Position numbers and translations under genes: made by a program
Assembly: GCF_001467695.1 (NCBI RefSeq)
Contig: NZ_LNYE01000022.1
Coordinates: 208,250 to 272,249 of the forward strand
Direction: 5' to 3'
DNA from: Legionella gratiana
GTDB taxonomy: Bacteria; Pseudomonadota; Gammaproteobacteria; Legionellales; Legionellaceae
Length of the DNA stretch: 64,000 nt
Shown here: positions 40,401 to 47,543 of the stretch, in pieces
Layout of the letters: every line of letters starts with the position of its first letter
Position numbering within the stretch: position 1 is the first letter of the stretch
The notes under the pieces: model-generated
What the model was told of the DNA's origin: nothing
Seen by the model: the letters and a program-made list of their open reading frames with translations, nothing else
Databases searched by the model: none

Positions 40401-40504
40401 CTCTCGCTGTAACAATTATGTTTGGATTAACGGTAGGGACAATACTCACTATGTTTTTAGTTCCGGCCTTCTATTGCATTTTGTATCGGATTAATCCAGG
40501 ATAG
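37421..40504 (+). CDS. RND-family efflux pump inner-membrane subunit
   Basis: The 1027-residue protein has the AcrB-type layout: TM1 near residue 12-32, a large periplasmic porter loop, six helices in mid-protein, a second loop and six further helices. The proton-relay motif in TM4 reads MMVDNAIVVVDG (one Asp, with Asn where AcrB has its second Asp), and TM10 keeps lysine (MMIKNSVVLLDQ). The start is GTG at 37421, overlapping the adaptor, or ATG at 37427. Its partner adaptor is frameshifted and no outer-membrane channel gene is adjacent. Confidence 0.93.
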   Translation: MTMTLSDYALKNKTVTSFILLLFFIAGSVCFFQLGRLEDPEFTVKAATITTHYPGASAEQVELEVTDRIEKKIQEMSEVKDISSISRAGLSIIKVNIKNEYWSDRLPQVWDNLRKKVQDIESSLPPGADKPVVGDDFGYVFGFLLAVTSDGFNYAELENYTKEIQKELSIVPGVARVDLWGVQQKRIYLNISNTQLSQLEVTLDDLERTLKLQNQVIDAGHVNYQLQRMRIAPTGEFNTADAIGDLAIIPQFKVNNKPQKNGEIIRIRDFAEVKEGYADPPAQLMRYSGLPAIGIALAPLAGVNAVKVGQDVDNRLNEIQEKLPRGIEIHKISWQSDIVAESINAFLINLVEAVVIVLLVLAFTMGLRAGMIIGVSGLILAILGTFIVMKVLHIDLQRVSLGALIIAMGMMVDNAIVVVDGFIIRLQQGMAREEAAIEAAKISAWPLLGATVVASMAFFPIFASTYDTGEYAGSLFTVIAVSLILSWLFSQTATPLLCALFMPNPKKVEGEGNAYTSQFYKGYKFILEAAVRYRIFFSLVMCGLLVLSIIGFRYVPIMYFPDSSRLQVMIDYWAPEGTRIEVVSEDLEKIEKKLLQDPGVVSVSTFIGQGPPRFYLPVESEFPYSSYAQLIVNTKSSQDVDRLVATLPVWNSKNYPQSMVRVRKYAVGAFNNWKIAARFSGPANANPVVLRALAEKAVKILRNNPHTIDVRTDWREPVLQIVPEYQQERARWANVSRLDLAQTLQRASDGVTVGLYREQDNLIPIILRQPLNERDTAAVDLPLLQVNSKWSTKTIPVSQVVNDVKLNWTDPIIWRWDRKRAITVQCSPYEVTANTLRESILPQFEKIKLPPGYTLTWDGEYKSSRESADALKPGLFPAVVIMVLIIVMLFNAYRPPLIIIAVIPFAMIGITFGLLLTGVPFGFIALLGAMSLSGMMIKNSVVLLDQVNINLASGMKPYEAVISAGISRLSPVVNAAVTTILGVIPLLQDIFWVSLAVTIMFGLTVGTILTMFLVPAFYCILYRINPG

Positions 40505-40539
40505 ACCTGAGATATCTTCCATTATCATTTAGAATTTTT

Positions 40540-40578
40540 CTATGTACCGTGCTTTATTCGCGGTACATAGGGGTTTTC
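40540..40578. terminator. Hairpin terminator between converging RND and fabI genes
   Basis: A perfect 10-bp stem, CTATGTACCG against CGGTACATAG, with an 11-base loop is followed by GGGGTTTT. It lies between convergent stops and could serve both strands. Confidence 0.65.
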
Positions 40579-40613
40579 TAATCAAAAAAAGGATGACTCT
40601 CAAGTCAACAAAG

Positions 40614-41384
40614 CTAACCAGTTATATGGTAACCGCTATCAATATAAATGACATCGCCAGTAATGTTTTTAGCATATTGGCTGGCAAGAAAAACCACCAT
40701 TGCACCTACATCATTGATATCAACCAAAGATCGTAAGGGAGACTTTTCTTTTGCAAGCTGGAGTAAATCATCAAACTTCCCCAAACCTGAGGCAGCACGT
40801 GTTTTTAGAGGACCGGGAGAAAGTGCGATAACACGAATTTGTTGTGGACCCAATTCTACTGCCATATAACGCACCGAAGCCTCTAATGCGGCCTTCACTG
40901 GTCCCATAAGGTTATAATTTTCGACAACTTTTTCTGCTCCGTAGAAGGACATAGCAAACATTGAACCACCATTTTTCATGAGTGGTTTGGCCAGCTTCGC
41001 CATACGGATAAATGAATGGCAAGAAATATCCATCGCCAGGAGGAAACCTTCTTTAGAGCATTTATGAACAGGATTTTGTAAATCATCTTTGGGTGCAAAA
41101 GCAATTGAATGAATCACAATGTCAATTTGCTTCCATTTTTTTTCAATTTCTAAAAATAAATTATCTAAATCATGCTCTTGAGTCACATCACACTGACGAT
41201 AAATGGAGGGATTCAAAGTGTTTGTAACTTTATCTACAAATGATTTAGTTTTTTTATTTAAATAAGTGACAGCCAGATCAGCGCCAGCTCTTTTCAACGC
41301 ATGGGCACAACCATAGGCAATGGAACTTTCGTTGGCAATTCCCACTACCAACGCTTTTTTTCCTGAAAGTAAGGTATTATCCAT
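40614..41384 (-). CDS. fabI: FabI-type enoyl-acyl carrier protein reductase (SDR)
   Basis: The 256-residue short-chain reductase has the FabI nucleotide-binding start (GKKALVVGIANESSIAYG) and the catalytic Y157-x6-K164 (NYNLMGPVK). The tyrosine found two turns earlier in E. coli FabI (position 146) is phenylalanine here (MSFYGAE). FabI reduces trans-2-enoyl-ACP to acyl-ACP in fatty-acid elongation. The start codon overlaps the stop of an acetate-kinase remnant, suggesting this copy once belonged to a pta/ack/fabI operon. It may be a second FabI specialised for polyhydroxybutyrate or acyl-phosphate metabolism. Confidence 0.88.
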   Translation of the reverse strand: MDNTLLSGKKALVVGIANESSIAYGCAHALKRAGADLAVTYLNKKTKSFVDKVTNTLNPSIYRQCDVTQEHDLDNLFLEIEKKWKQIDIVIHSIAFAPKDDLQNPVHKCSKEGFLLAMDISCHSFIRMAKLAKPLMKNGGSMFAMSFYGAEKVVENYNLMGPVKAALEASVRYMAVELGPQQIRVIALSPGPLKTRAASGLGKFDDLLQLAKEKSPLRSLVDINDVGAMVVFLASQYAKNITGDVIYIDSGYHITG

Positions 41385-41493
41385 GTCCTAATTCCTTGTT
41401 CTTGATAAGAGGGTAACAATGATTGGCAATAATCCATTCCTCATCGGTAGGAATTGCATAAATCGTGACAGGGCTTTTGGGAACGCTAATCAT
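41377..41493 (-). pseudogene. Acetate kinase 3' remnant
   Basis: The minus strand encodes ISVPKSPVTIYAIPTDEE then WIIANHCYPLIK and a stop overlapping the fabI ATG (ATGGATAA). IPTDEE-IA is the conserved C-terminal motif of acetate kinases. An in-frame stop at 41497-41499 marks the truncation, and the rest of the gene is gone. The rest of 41385-41767 holds the presumed promoter of the V-ATPase operon but no gene. Confidence 0.75.
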
Positions 41494-41767
41494 CAATTAA
41501 TGATGTCCATAATATCTTATTATCTAGTGAGCGATTCCCTTATCCTGGTCTTAGTATAGGGCATTATTCGGATTATTACATAACTACCAGATGAATCCAT
41601 TACCTAAATTGGATTGAAGTTAAAGTCCCGTCACCTTTCATTATCCAGTTTTCTAATTCGGTTATTGAGATTGATTAATTTTTTTCCTTTGTGAGTTTAA
41701 AATTTCAAAAATATTCTATACTCAATAATAAATTCAATATCAATGCCTAGACTAAAGGGACGTTTCT

Positions 41768-41974
41768 ATGTTGCATAATCCAATTGAGAGTCGTTCACTA
41801 TATAATTGGTATGATTTGACAATGCGGGCGCTTCAACCTTATTCAGATTATTGCTTTACGCTTTCCAAACGTTTTAAATGCATCGCCGACACGATGAATT
41901 TACCCGTTAACCTTCCATTTTTGTTCGATATGCAAAAAGAGTTGAGTGAATATAATGAGCAATATTCACTATAA
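41768..41974 (+). CDS. Unrecognised 68-residue protein leading the V-ATPase operon
   Basis: The ATG follows AAAGGGA at good spacing, so it is probably translated. The frame overlaps the start of the V-ATPase B subunit by 20 bases, suggesting translational coupling. The protein is rich in tyrosine, phenylalanine and leucine (NWYDLTMRALQPYSDYCFTL) without a clear membrane helix or signal peptide. I do not recognise a family. It could be an operon-specific assembly factor or the truncated start of a lost neighbour. Confidence 0.6.
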   Translation: MLHNPIESRSLYNWYDLTMRALQPYSDYCFTLSKRFKCIADTMNLPVNLPFLFDMQKELSEYNEQYSL

Positions 41975-43337
41975 AAAGGTTTATGAGATTACTGGGGATA
42001 TACTAAAAATTATTGTCCCCTCTGTTCATGAAACAGGCGCAATTTCGATCCCCAAACTCGATGATTTAGCTTTAATTCATACCCCAAAGGGAGTGTTGCT
42101 TTCCCAAATTACTCATTTAGAGGATGAAATCGTAACTCTGCAAGTGTATGGGAGCACTAAAGGTTTATCTACTGATGCTTCAGTCACTTTTCTTGGTGAG
42201 CCTATGAAGGTGAGTTACTCCCCAAATATTCTTGGGCGAGTATTTAATGGAGTTGGCCAACCCATTGATAATGGGCCTAGATTAGAGCAAGACGATAAAA
42301 CGTACATCCGCACGCCAACAGTAAATCCTACTCGACGAACACTGGCTTCCAAGATGATCCGCACGAATATTCCTATGATTGATATTTTTAATTGTCTTGT
42401 TGAAAGTCAAAAAATTCCTATATTTTCAATCGCGGGTGAACCGTACAATGAATTATTGGCAAAAATTGCAATCCAAGCAGAGGCGGACATTATTGTGTTT
42501 GGTGGCATGGGGTTGTTGTTTGATGATTATTACTCTTTTCGTAAAACCTTTGAAGATCATGGTTCAATCGCGCGTACAATTATGTTTGTGAATCAAGCTT
42601 CCGATTCTATTTTAGAACGATTGCTGATTCCTGATATGGCATTAGCAGTCGCTGAAAAAATGGCAATTGAAGAAGGAAAACGCGTTTTGGTGTTATTAAC
42701 CGATATGACCGCTTTTGCTGATGCATTAAAAGAAGTGGGCATTGCGATGGAGCGCGTGCCGTCTAATCGCGGTTATATGGGCGATCTGTATTCTCAGTTA
42801 GCACGACGTTATGAAAAGGCGTGTGATTTTCAAGGAGCAGGATCCGTTACGATTCTTACTGTAACTACAATGCCAGGCAATGATGTCACTCATCCTGTTC
42901 CTGATAATACTGGATACATCACCGAGGGACAGCTCTATCTGCATTCAGGTTCCATTGATCCATTTGGCTCATTATCTCGACTCAAGCAACATGTAATTGG
43001 CAAACAAACCCGCGATGACCATAGCCAAATTATGAATACGATGATTCGCTTTTTTTCAGCTGCTTGTGAAGCAGAACAAAAACAAGCAATGGCTTTTGAA
43101 ATTTCTGAATTTGATGAGCGATTACTTAAATTTGGTCGTTTATTTCGCGACCGATTTATGGATATTAACGTTTCTATTTCTTTAGAAGATGCATTGGATT
43201 TGTGTTGGCAAACACTTGCAGAGTGTTTTCATGAAAATGAATTACTGATGAAGCAAGAATTGGTTGCAAAATATTTTAAGGGTAACGCCCAAATCCGAAT
43301 GGATAATAATCATGGCAACACAAATCAAACTCAATAA
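41955..43337 (+). CDS. V-type ATPase subunit B (non-catalytic)
   Basis: V-ATPase B alternates with A in the cytoplasmic head. From ATG 41955 (MSNIHYKKVYEITGD) the protein has 460 residues; a GTG at 41946 is possible. It has the N-terminal beta-barrel, the degenerate P-loop region typical of B (SIAGEPYNELLAKIA, residues 158-172) and long conserved stretches (NRGYMGDLYSQLARRYEKA; TMPGNDVTHPVPDNTGYIT). It is the first ATPase gene of a seven-gene operon and overlaps subunit D by 26 bases. Confidence 0.95.
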   Translation: MSNIHYKKVYEITGDILKIIVPSVHETGAISIPKLDDLALIHTPKGVLLSQITHLEDEIVTLQVYGSTKGLSTDASVTFLGEPMKVSYSPNILGRVFNGVGQPIDNGPRLEQDDKTYIRTPTVNPTRRTLASKMIRTNIPMIDIFNCLVESQKIPIFSIAGEPYNELLAKIAIQAEADIIVFGGMGLLFDDYYSFRKTFEDHGSIARTIMFVNQASDSILERLLIPDMALAVAEKMAIEEGKRVLVLLTDMTAFADALKEVGIAMERVPSNRGYMGDLYSQLARRYEKACDFQGAGSVTILTVTTMPGNDVTHPVPDNTGYITEGQLYLHSGSIDPFGSLSRLKQHVIGKQTRDDHSQIMNTMIRFFSAACEAEQKQAMAFEISEFDERLLKFGRLFRDRFMDINVSISLEDALDLCWQTLAECFHENELLMKQELVAKYFKGNAQIRMDNNHGNTNQTQ

Positions 43338-43911
43338 GGCATCGCTCAGTTTAGAACAAAGAAATCTGAAAAATTATCGGAGGTTTTTGCCTTCCTTAGA
43401 GTTGAAAAGAAAAAAACTCTTGTCAGAACGAAGTCGAGTTGATTCTCAAATTAATGAATTAAAACAAAAGGAAAAAGATTTAGAAAACAGTATTCAAAAT
43501 GATTTACTCATGGTTTTAGGGGCTATGAGTAGTATAAGTAAGCTCATTGAGATTAAAGAAATTTCCATTACTGAGGAAAATATTGTTGGCGTCAAGCTGC
43601 CTGTATTGCAAGCCATTTCTTTCCATACCTTAGATTATGTGTACTTCAATACACCACAATGGTTTGAGAAATTAATCGATGCAGTTCACGAAAAAATCGA
43701 ATTGCAGCTAGGTTTGCAAATTGCACTCAAGCGACAACAATTATTGGCAAAATCCATTCAAACGGTGACGCAACGGAAAAATCTTTTTGAAAAAGTATTA
43801 ATTCCTAAGGCATTAAATAACATTCGGGTTATCCAGATTTTTTTAGCCGATAATGAGCGAGCGGCGGTAGTGCGCTCAAAAATCGCGAAAAAGAAAAGGA
43901 TAAAGTTATGA
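43312..43911 (+). CDS. V-type ATPase subunit D (central stalk)
   Basis: Subunit D is the rotating central stalk. From ATG 43312 (MATQIKLNKASLSLEQRNLK) it has 199 residues. The N- and C-terminal helices form the expected long coiled coil (LELKRKKLLSERSRVDSQI; RNLFEKVLIPKALNNIRVI-type end). It starts inside subunit B and overlaps subunit I by 4 bases. Confidence 0.9.
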   Translation: MATQIKLNKASLSLEQRNLKNYRRFLPSLELKRKKLLSERSRVDSQINELKQKEKDLENSIQNDLLMVLGAMSSISKLIEIKEISITEENIVGVKLPVLQAISFHTLDYVYFNTPQWFEKLIDAVHEKIELQLGLQIALKRQQLLAKSIQTVTQRKNLFEKVLIPKALNNIRVIQIFLADNERAAVVRSKIAKKKRIKL

Positions 43912-45713
43912 GTATCGCAACCTTCGAAAAAGTGAGTATTCTTGGACCAAGTCGATGCAAAGTAGATATTTTAACTGCTTTGCAAGAATTAGGTTGTATG
44001 CATTTAATTGCAATGAATCAACCCAGTAAATCAACGTTAACTACTACGTCAACAACATTGCTGGATCAAATAAAAGCAGCATTACTCTATCTTAAAAATT
44101 CACCAGAACACGGAAACCCTCGCCTTATTCGGAAAGATTTTAACCCTGATCTTGTGGTGAAAAAAATCTTAGCAAATCAACATGATTTAAGAGTTGCTAT
44201 TGATCGACGTGATTTTTTGGCAATCCGTATTCGCGAAGTATCTGAATGGGGTGATTTTACTTTGCCTGCTGAGGGGGATATAGGCGGAGTCAAATTATGG
44301 TTTTATAAAATTAATCTGAAAGAAATTACCCAGATTCCCGAAGATTTTCCCTTGCATGAAGTATATCGTAATAATCGTTATGCGTTTATTATTTTGCTCT
44401 CTGAACGAGAACCGCGGGAAGATCAATTTGCTTTTCAGCGTATTCATACCGGTTCCATTGCTTTAAAAGAATTGCGTGCTGAATTAGATGAATTGAATGA
44501 AAAAATCGATGATCTCATGGATGAGCGACGTAATTTAACGCGTTATCGCTACTTGCTAGCTCGTGAGGTAGCTCAATTTTCGGATAGGACTGAATTGCAA
44601 AAAGCTTCGGGACAGACCCAAGAGCATGATGCATTTTTTCTGTTGCAAGCGTGGATACCGCATGCTGAATTATCCCGACTTACTCAATTTTGCCAAGATA
44701 ATCAATTGAGTTTGGTGATTGAACAGCCGTTACCTGAAGAATTACCTCCGACCCTTATGGAATCACATCCCTGGTTGCAAGGGGGATCAGAGCTTGTTAA
44801 TTTTTATCAAACACCAGGTTATCATGCACTCGATCCCTCCATTATGGTCTTTTTTTCATTTTCAATTTTTTTTGCGATGATTCTTGCGGATGCAGGTTAT
44901 GGAATCATTTTGGCTTTATTCACTGCATGTTGGTGGAAAAAATTGGGACAATATAATGCAGCCCAATGGTTAAAACCTTTATTAGTCGTCATTTGTGCTT
45001 TTTCTATTCTGTATGGTGTCATGTTGGGAAGTTATTGGGGCTTTGCACCTAAAGCGGGAACATGGTTAGCGAAATTAAAAATAATTGATATCAATAATTT
45101 CAAATTGATGATGATTGTAGTTCTTTTCATCGGGTGTTTGCATATTTGTATTGCCAGCGGTATGCGTGCGTGGTTTGCCCAACATCGCAATGAACGAATT
45201 CATGCTTTAGGATTTATTTTCTTAATCATTGGAGCAGTAATCTACTCCATCGGTTTAACGAAGCATGATCGTATGATAACCCACTCTGCAATGATCGTCT
45301 TTATCCTAAGTTTGCTTTTAATCATGATCTTTGCCTCAAACGAGCCAATCATTAGCGTTAAAAGTTTCTTAAAAAGAGTTTTTCACGGTGTAAGTGCATT
45401 AGCTGAATTGCCTACTTTGTTTGGAGACATTCTCAGTTATCTGCGCTTATTTGCATTAGGATTAGCTGGAGCTTCGTTAGCGGTCACCTTTAATACTATG
45501 GCGCATCATATTGCTCAGCCTGGTAAACCTGGTAGCTGGCTCTTAGCGATTCTTATTTTACTCATTGGGCAAACGATGAATTTAGCTTTATGTCTTATGA
45601 GTGCCGTAGTCCATGGACTTCGTCTTAATTATATTGAATTTTTAAAATGGAGTATCAAGGAGGATGGATATTCTTATCAGCCATTTAAGAAACAGGAGAT
45701 TTCCCATGAATGA
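43908..45713 (+). CDS. V-type ATPase subunit I (a-type, membrane)
   Basis: The 601-residue subunit has a soluble N-terminal half with coiled coils and a C-terminal half with about seven to eight helices. The conserved ion-path segment DILSYLRLFALGLAGASLA with its key arginine is present. Subunit I forms the stator half-channels next to the K ring. Its last codons overlap the K start (ATGAATGAG). Confidence 0.93.
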   Translation: MSIATFEKVSILGPSRCKVDILTALQELGCMHLIAMNQPSKSTLTTTSTTLLDQIKAALLYLKNSPEHGNPRLIRKDFNPDLVVKKILANQHDLRVAIDRRDFLAIRIREVSEWGDFTLPAEGDIGGVKLWFYKINLKEITQIPEDFPLHEVYRNNRYAFIILLSEREPREDQFAFQRIHTGSIALKELRAELDELNEKIDDLMDERRNLTRYRYLLAREVAQFSDRTELQKASGQTQEHDAFFLLQAWIPHAELSRLTQFCQDNQLSLVIEQPLPEELPPTLMESHPWLQGGSELVNFYQTPGYHALDPSIMVFFSFSIFFAMILADAGYGIILALFTACWWKKLGQYNAAQWLKPLLVVICAFSILYGVMLGSYWGFAPKAGTWLAKLKIIDINNFKLMMIVVLFIGCLHICIASGMRAWFAQHRNERIHALGFIFLIIGAVIYSIGLTKHDRMITHSAMIVFILSLLLIMIFASNEPIISVKSFLKRVFHGVSALAELPTLFGDILSYLRLFALGLAGASLAVTFNTMAHHIAQPGKPGSWLLAILILLIGQTMNLALCLMSAVVHGLRLNYIEFLKWSIKEDGYSYQPFKKQEISHE

Positions 45714-46146
45714 GTTAATGGTTCTATTTGGATGGGTAGGTATATTTGCTCCAATGGCATTGGCAACAGCGGGAAGTATCTGTGGTTGCGCTATTGCAGG
45801 GCAAGCCGCAGTTGGTGTGATGTTAGACACTGACAGCGGATATGGTAAATACATTGGTGTCTCGGTGCTTCCTTCTACCCAGGCCATTATGGGCATCGTC
45901 ATTATGTTTACCCTAAATCGAACGGTTACGCCACAAATTGCTGGAGGACTCTTTGGCATTGGGTTACTGGCAGGAATCGCTTTAATGATCTGTGCGATTC
46001 AACAAGGATATTGTTGTGCCAGTGCTATCAATGCAACAAAAAATAAACCTGAAATATTCGGCTTATCAATTGCTCCAGCAGCGATTGTAGAAGGATTTGC
46101 TGTATTTATATTTGTATTTGCTCTGGTATTAAGCAATGGCATATAG
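45706..46146 (+). CDS. V-type ATPase subunit K (proteolipid ring)
   Basis: From ATG 45706 (CAGGAGA ribosome site) the protein has 146 residues. It holds four hydrophobic helices as two hairpins with a glycine/alanine-rich first helix (ATAGSICGCAIAGQAAVG) and the ion-binding glutamate E129 in helix 4 (PAAIVEGFAVFIF). No matching carboxylate lies in the first hairpin. Whether the ring carries protons or sodium cannot be settled by eye. A longer upstream frame overlaps subunit I and is not needed. Confidence 0.93.
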   Translation: MNELMVLFGWVGIFAPMALATAGSICGCAIAGQAAVGVMLDTDSGYGKYIGVSVLPSTQAIMGIVIMFTLNRTVTPQIAGGLFGIGLLAGIALMICAIQQGYCCASAINATKNKPEIFGLSIAPAAIVEGFAVFIFVFALVLSNGI

Positions 46147-46155
46147 GAGTTTTTT

Positions 46156-46860
46156 ATGGAACCAAAGCAGGATAAAGCTGCAAACATAATTTCCCAAGGT
46201 GTTGAAACATTAATCGAACGATTAAAACATGATGGAGTGAACGCGGGAAAAGAAGAAGCTGCACGATTAATTCGTGAAGCACAAGAGAAAGTCAACGCGA
46301 TGCTCAATAATGCTCAAACTAAATCAAAGGCAATGGTGGATGAAGCGCATCAATTGATTCAGCAAGAAAAGAAAGCGGCAGAGGATGCACTACAGCTTGC
46401 AGCACGAAATATGCGACTTGAGCTGAGACAAAATCTAATTGATCGGTTCACTCAAGAAGTGAAACGTCTTGTACATAAGGAATTAGATGATGAGGATATG
46501 TTGCGACAACTCATTTTTTTAGTTGCAACGGATACTGTGGAACAGCTCCATGCATTTAAAGCGAAAAATATAGAAATTGAATTACCTCAAAAAGTATTGG
46601 ATTTCGAGGAAATTAGAAAAAATCCCGAACTATTAAAACAAGATCCTTTAAAAACACTGGTACAAAGTTTAACGCGACAAATGCTCCGCGATGGTTTGGA
46701 TGTTCGTGTCAATCAACAAGCAAGTCATGGCACAGGGATTAAAGTGCACCTTGTAAATGAAGAAATTGTCTTGGATTTAACTGAAGATGCAGTCAGCAAT
46801 TTACTCATTAAGCACATGCAGCCTCGATTTCGAGCACTTTTGGAAGGATTATTGCAATGA
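46156..46860 (+). CDS. V-type ATPase subunit E (peripheral stalk)
   Basis: The 234-residue protein has a long N-terminal charged coiled coil (EEAARLIREAQEKVNAMLNN; KAMVDEAHQLIQQEKKA) and a mixed C-terminal domain, as in E-type peripheral stalk subunits. A ribosome site (TAGGAG) precedes it. It overlaps the next gene by 4 bases. Confidence 0.85.
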   Translation: MEPKQDKAANIISQGVETLIERLKHDGVNAGKEEAARLIREAQEKVNAMLNNAQTKSKAMVDEAHQLIQQEKKAAEDALQLAARNMRLELRQNLIDRFTQEVKRLVHKELDDEDMLRQLIFLVATDTVEQLHAFKAKNIEIELPQKVLDFEEIRKNPELLKQDPLKTLVQSLTRQMLRDGLDVRVNQQASHGTGIKVHLVNEEIVLDLTEDAVSNLLIKHMQPRFRALLEGLLQ

Positions 46861-47543
46861 CTGATCAATATTATACTGTAGTATGTAGCTTGCCGCGGAT
46901 GAAGGCACAATTCCAAATTGAGGAAACTCCTATTTCACGATTGCAATTGGAAAAGCGATTGAAACTGCTGCCAGTAGATAAATATACGCTGGCTTTTACT
47001 GTGGAATCATTGGCTTGGACAAGCTGGTTTATGCCGCAGCAATCCGTAGCTGATCTGCGCAATGTATTTCAACGCGTGATTGACAGCGAATCTGTTTTTT
47101 TGCGTGATATTCTTATCTGGTTTTTTGATTTGCGTAGCATTTTAGCGGCAGTGCGCATGAGAAATGATAAAAAAGAACCGCCCGAAAACCCCAAAGAATG
47201 TTGGATTACACGATGGAATTATAAATTGCTGAGGAACTGGAATGAGCTGGATTTCGGATTAAAATCCATTTATCCGTGGTTGCCCAAAGTTGCTGTAGAT
47301 ATTGCTAAAAAAGATACGGTTGCTGTTGAAAAGTTTTTATTATCCTACATTTGGAAGTATTTATCGATGTGTGAAAGAGGACATTACTTTGACTTTGAAG
47401 CAATCATTATTTACTTACTCCGCTGGAATATCATTCAGTATTGGTCGCAATTTAATAAAGTCAATGCATTAAATCAATTGAATGAATTGTCCAATTTATT
47501 ATTAAATGAAGTTATCTTGAACGACAAAGGGAGCGTGTCATGA
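46857..47543 (+). CDS. DUF2764-like V-ATPase operon protein (probable subunit C analogue)
   Basis: The 228-residue protein starts MTDQYYTVVCSLPRM, like DUF2764 members (YYYLVASLPEL). Those stand at this position, between E and A, in chlamydial V-ATPase operons. It is otherwise helical and tryptophan-rich without membrane segments. It probably couples the membrane rotor to the central stalk in place of subunit C; no C subunit of the usual type is in the operon. Confidence 0.72.
   Translation: MTDQYYTVVCSLPRMKAQFQIEETPISRLQLEKRLKLLPVDKYTLAFTVESLAWTSWFMPQQSVADLRNVFQRVIDSESVFLRDILIWFFDLRSILAAVRMRNDKKEPPENPKECWITRWNYKLLRNWNELDFGLKSIYPWLPKVAVDIAKKDTVAVEKFLLSYIWKYLSMCERGHYFDFEAIIIYLLRWNIIQYWSQFNKVNALNQLNELSNLLLNEVILNDKGSVS

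Noticed and set aside
42427..42471. Apparently damaged P-loop in V-ATPase subunit B
   Set aside because: A degenerate P-loop is normal for the non-catalytic B subunit, so it is not a mutation of note.
45642..46307. Minus-strand frames opposite V-ATPase subunits K and E
   Set aside because: They lie fully opposite well-supported, overlapping operon genes.
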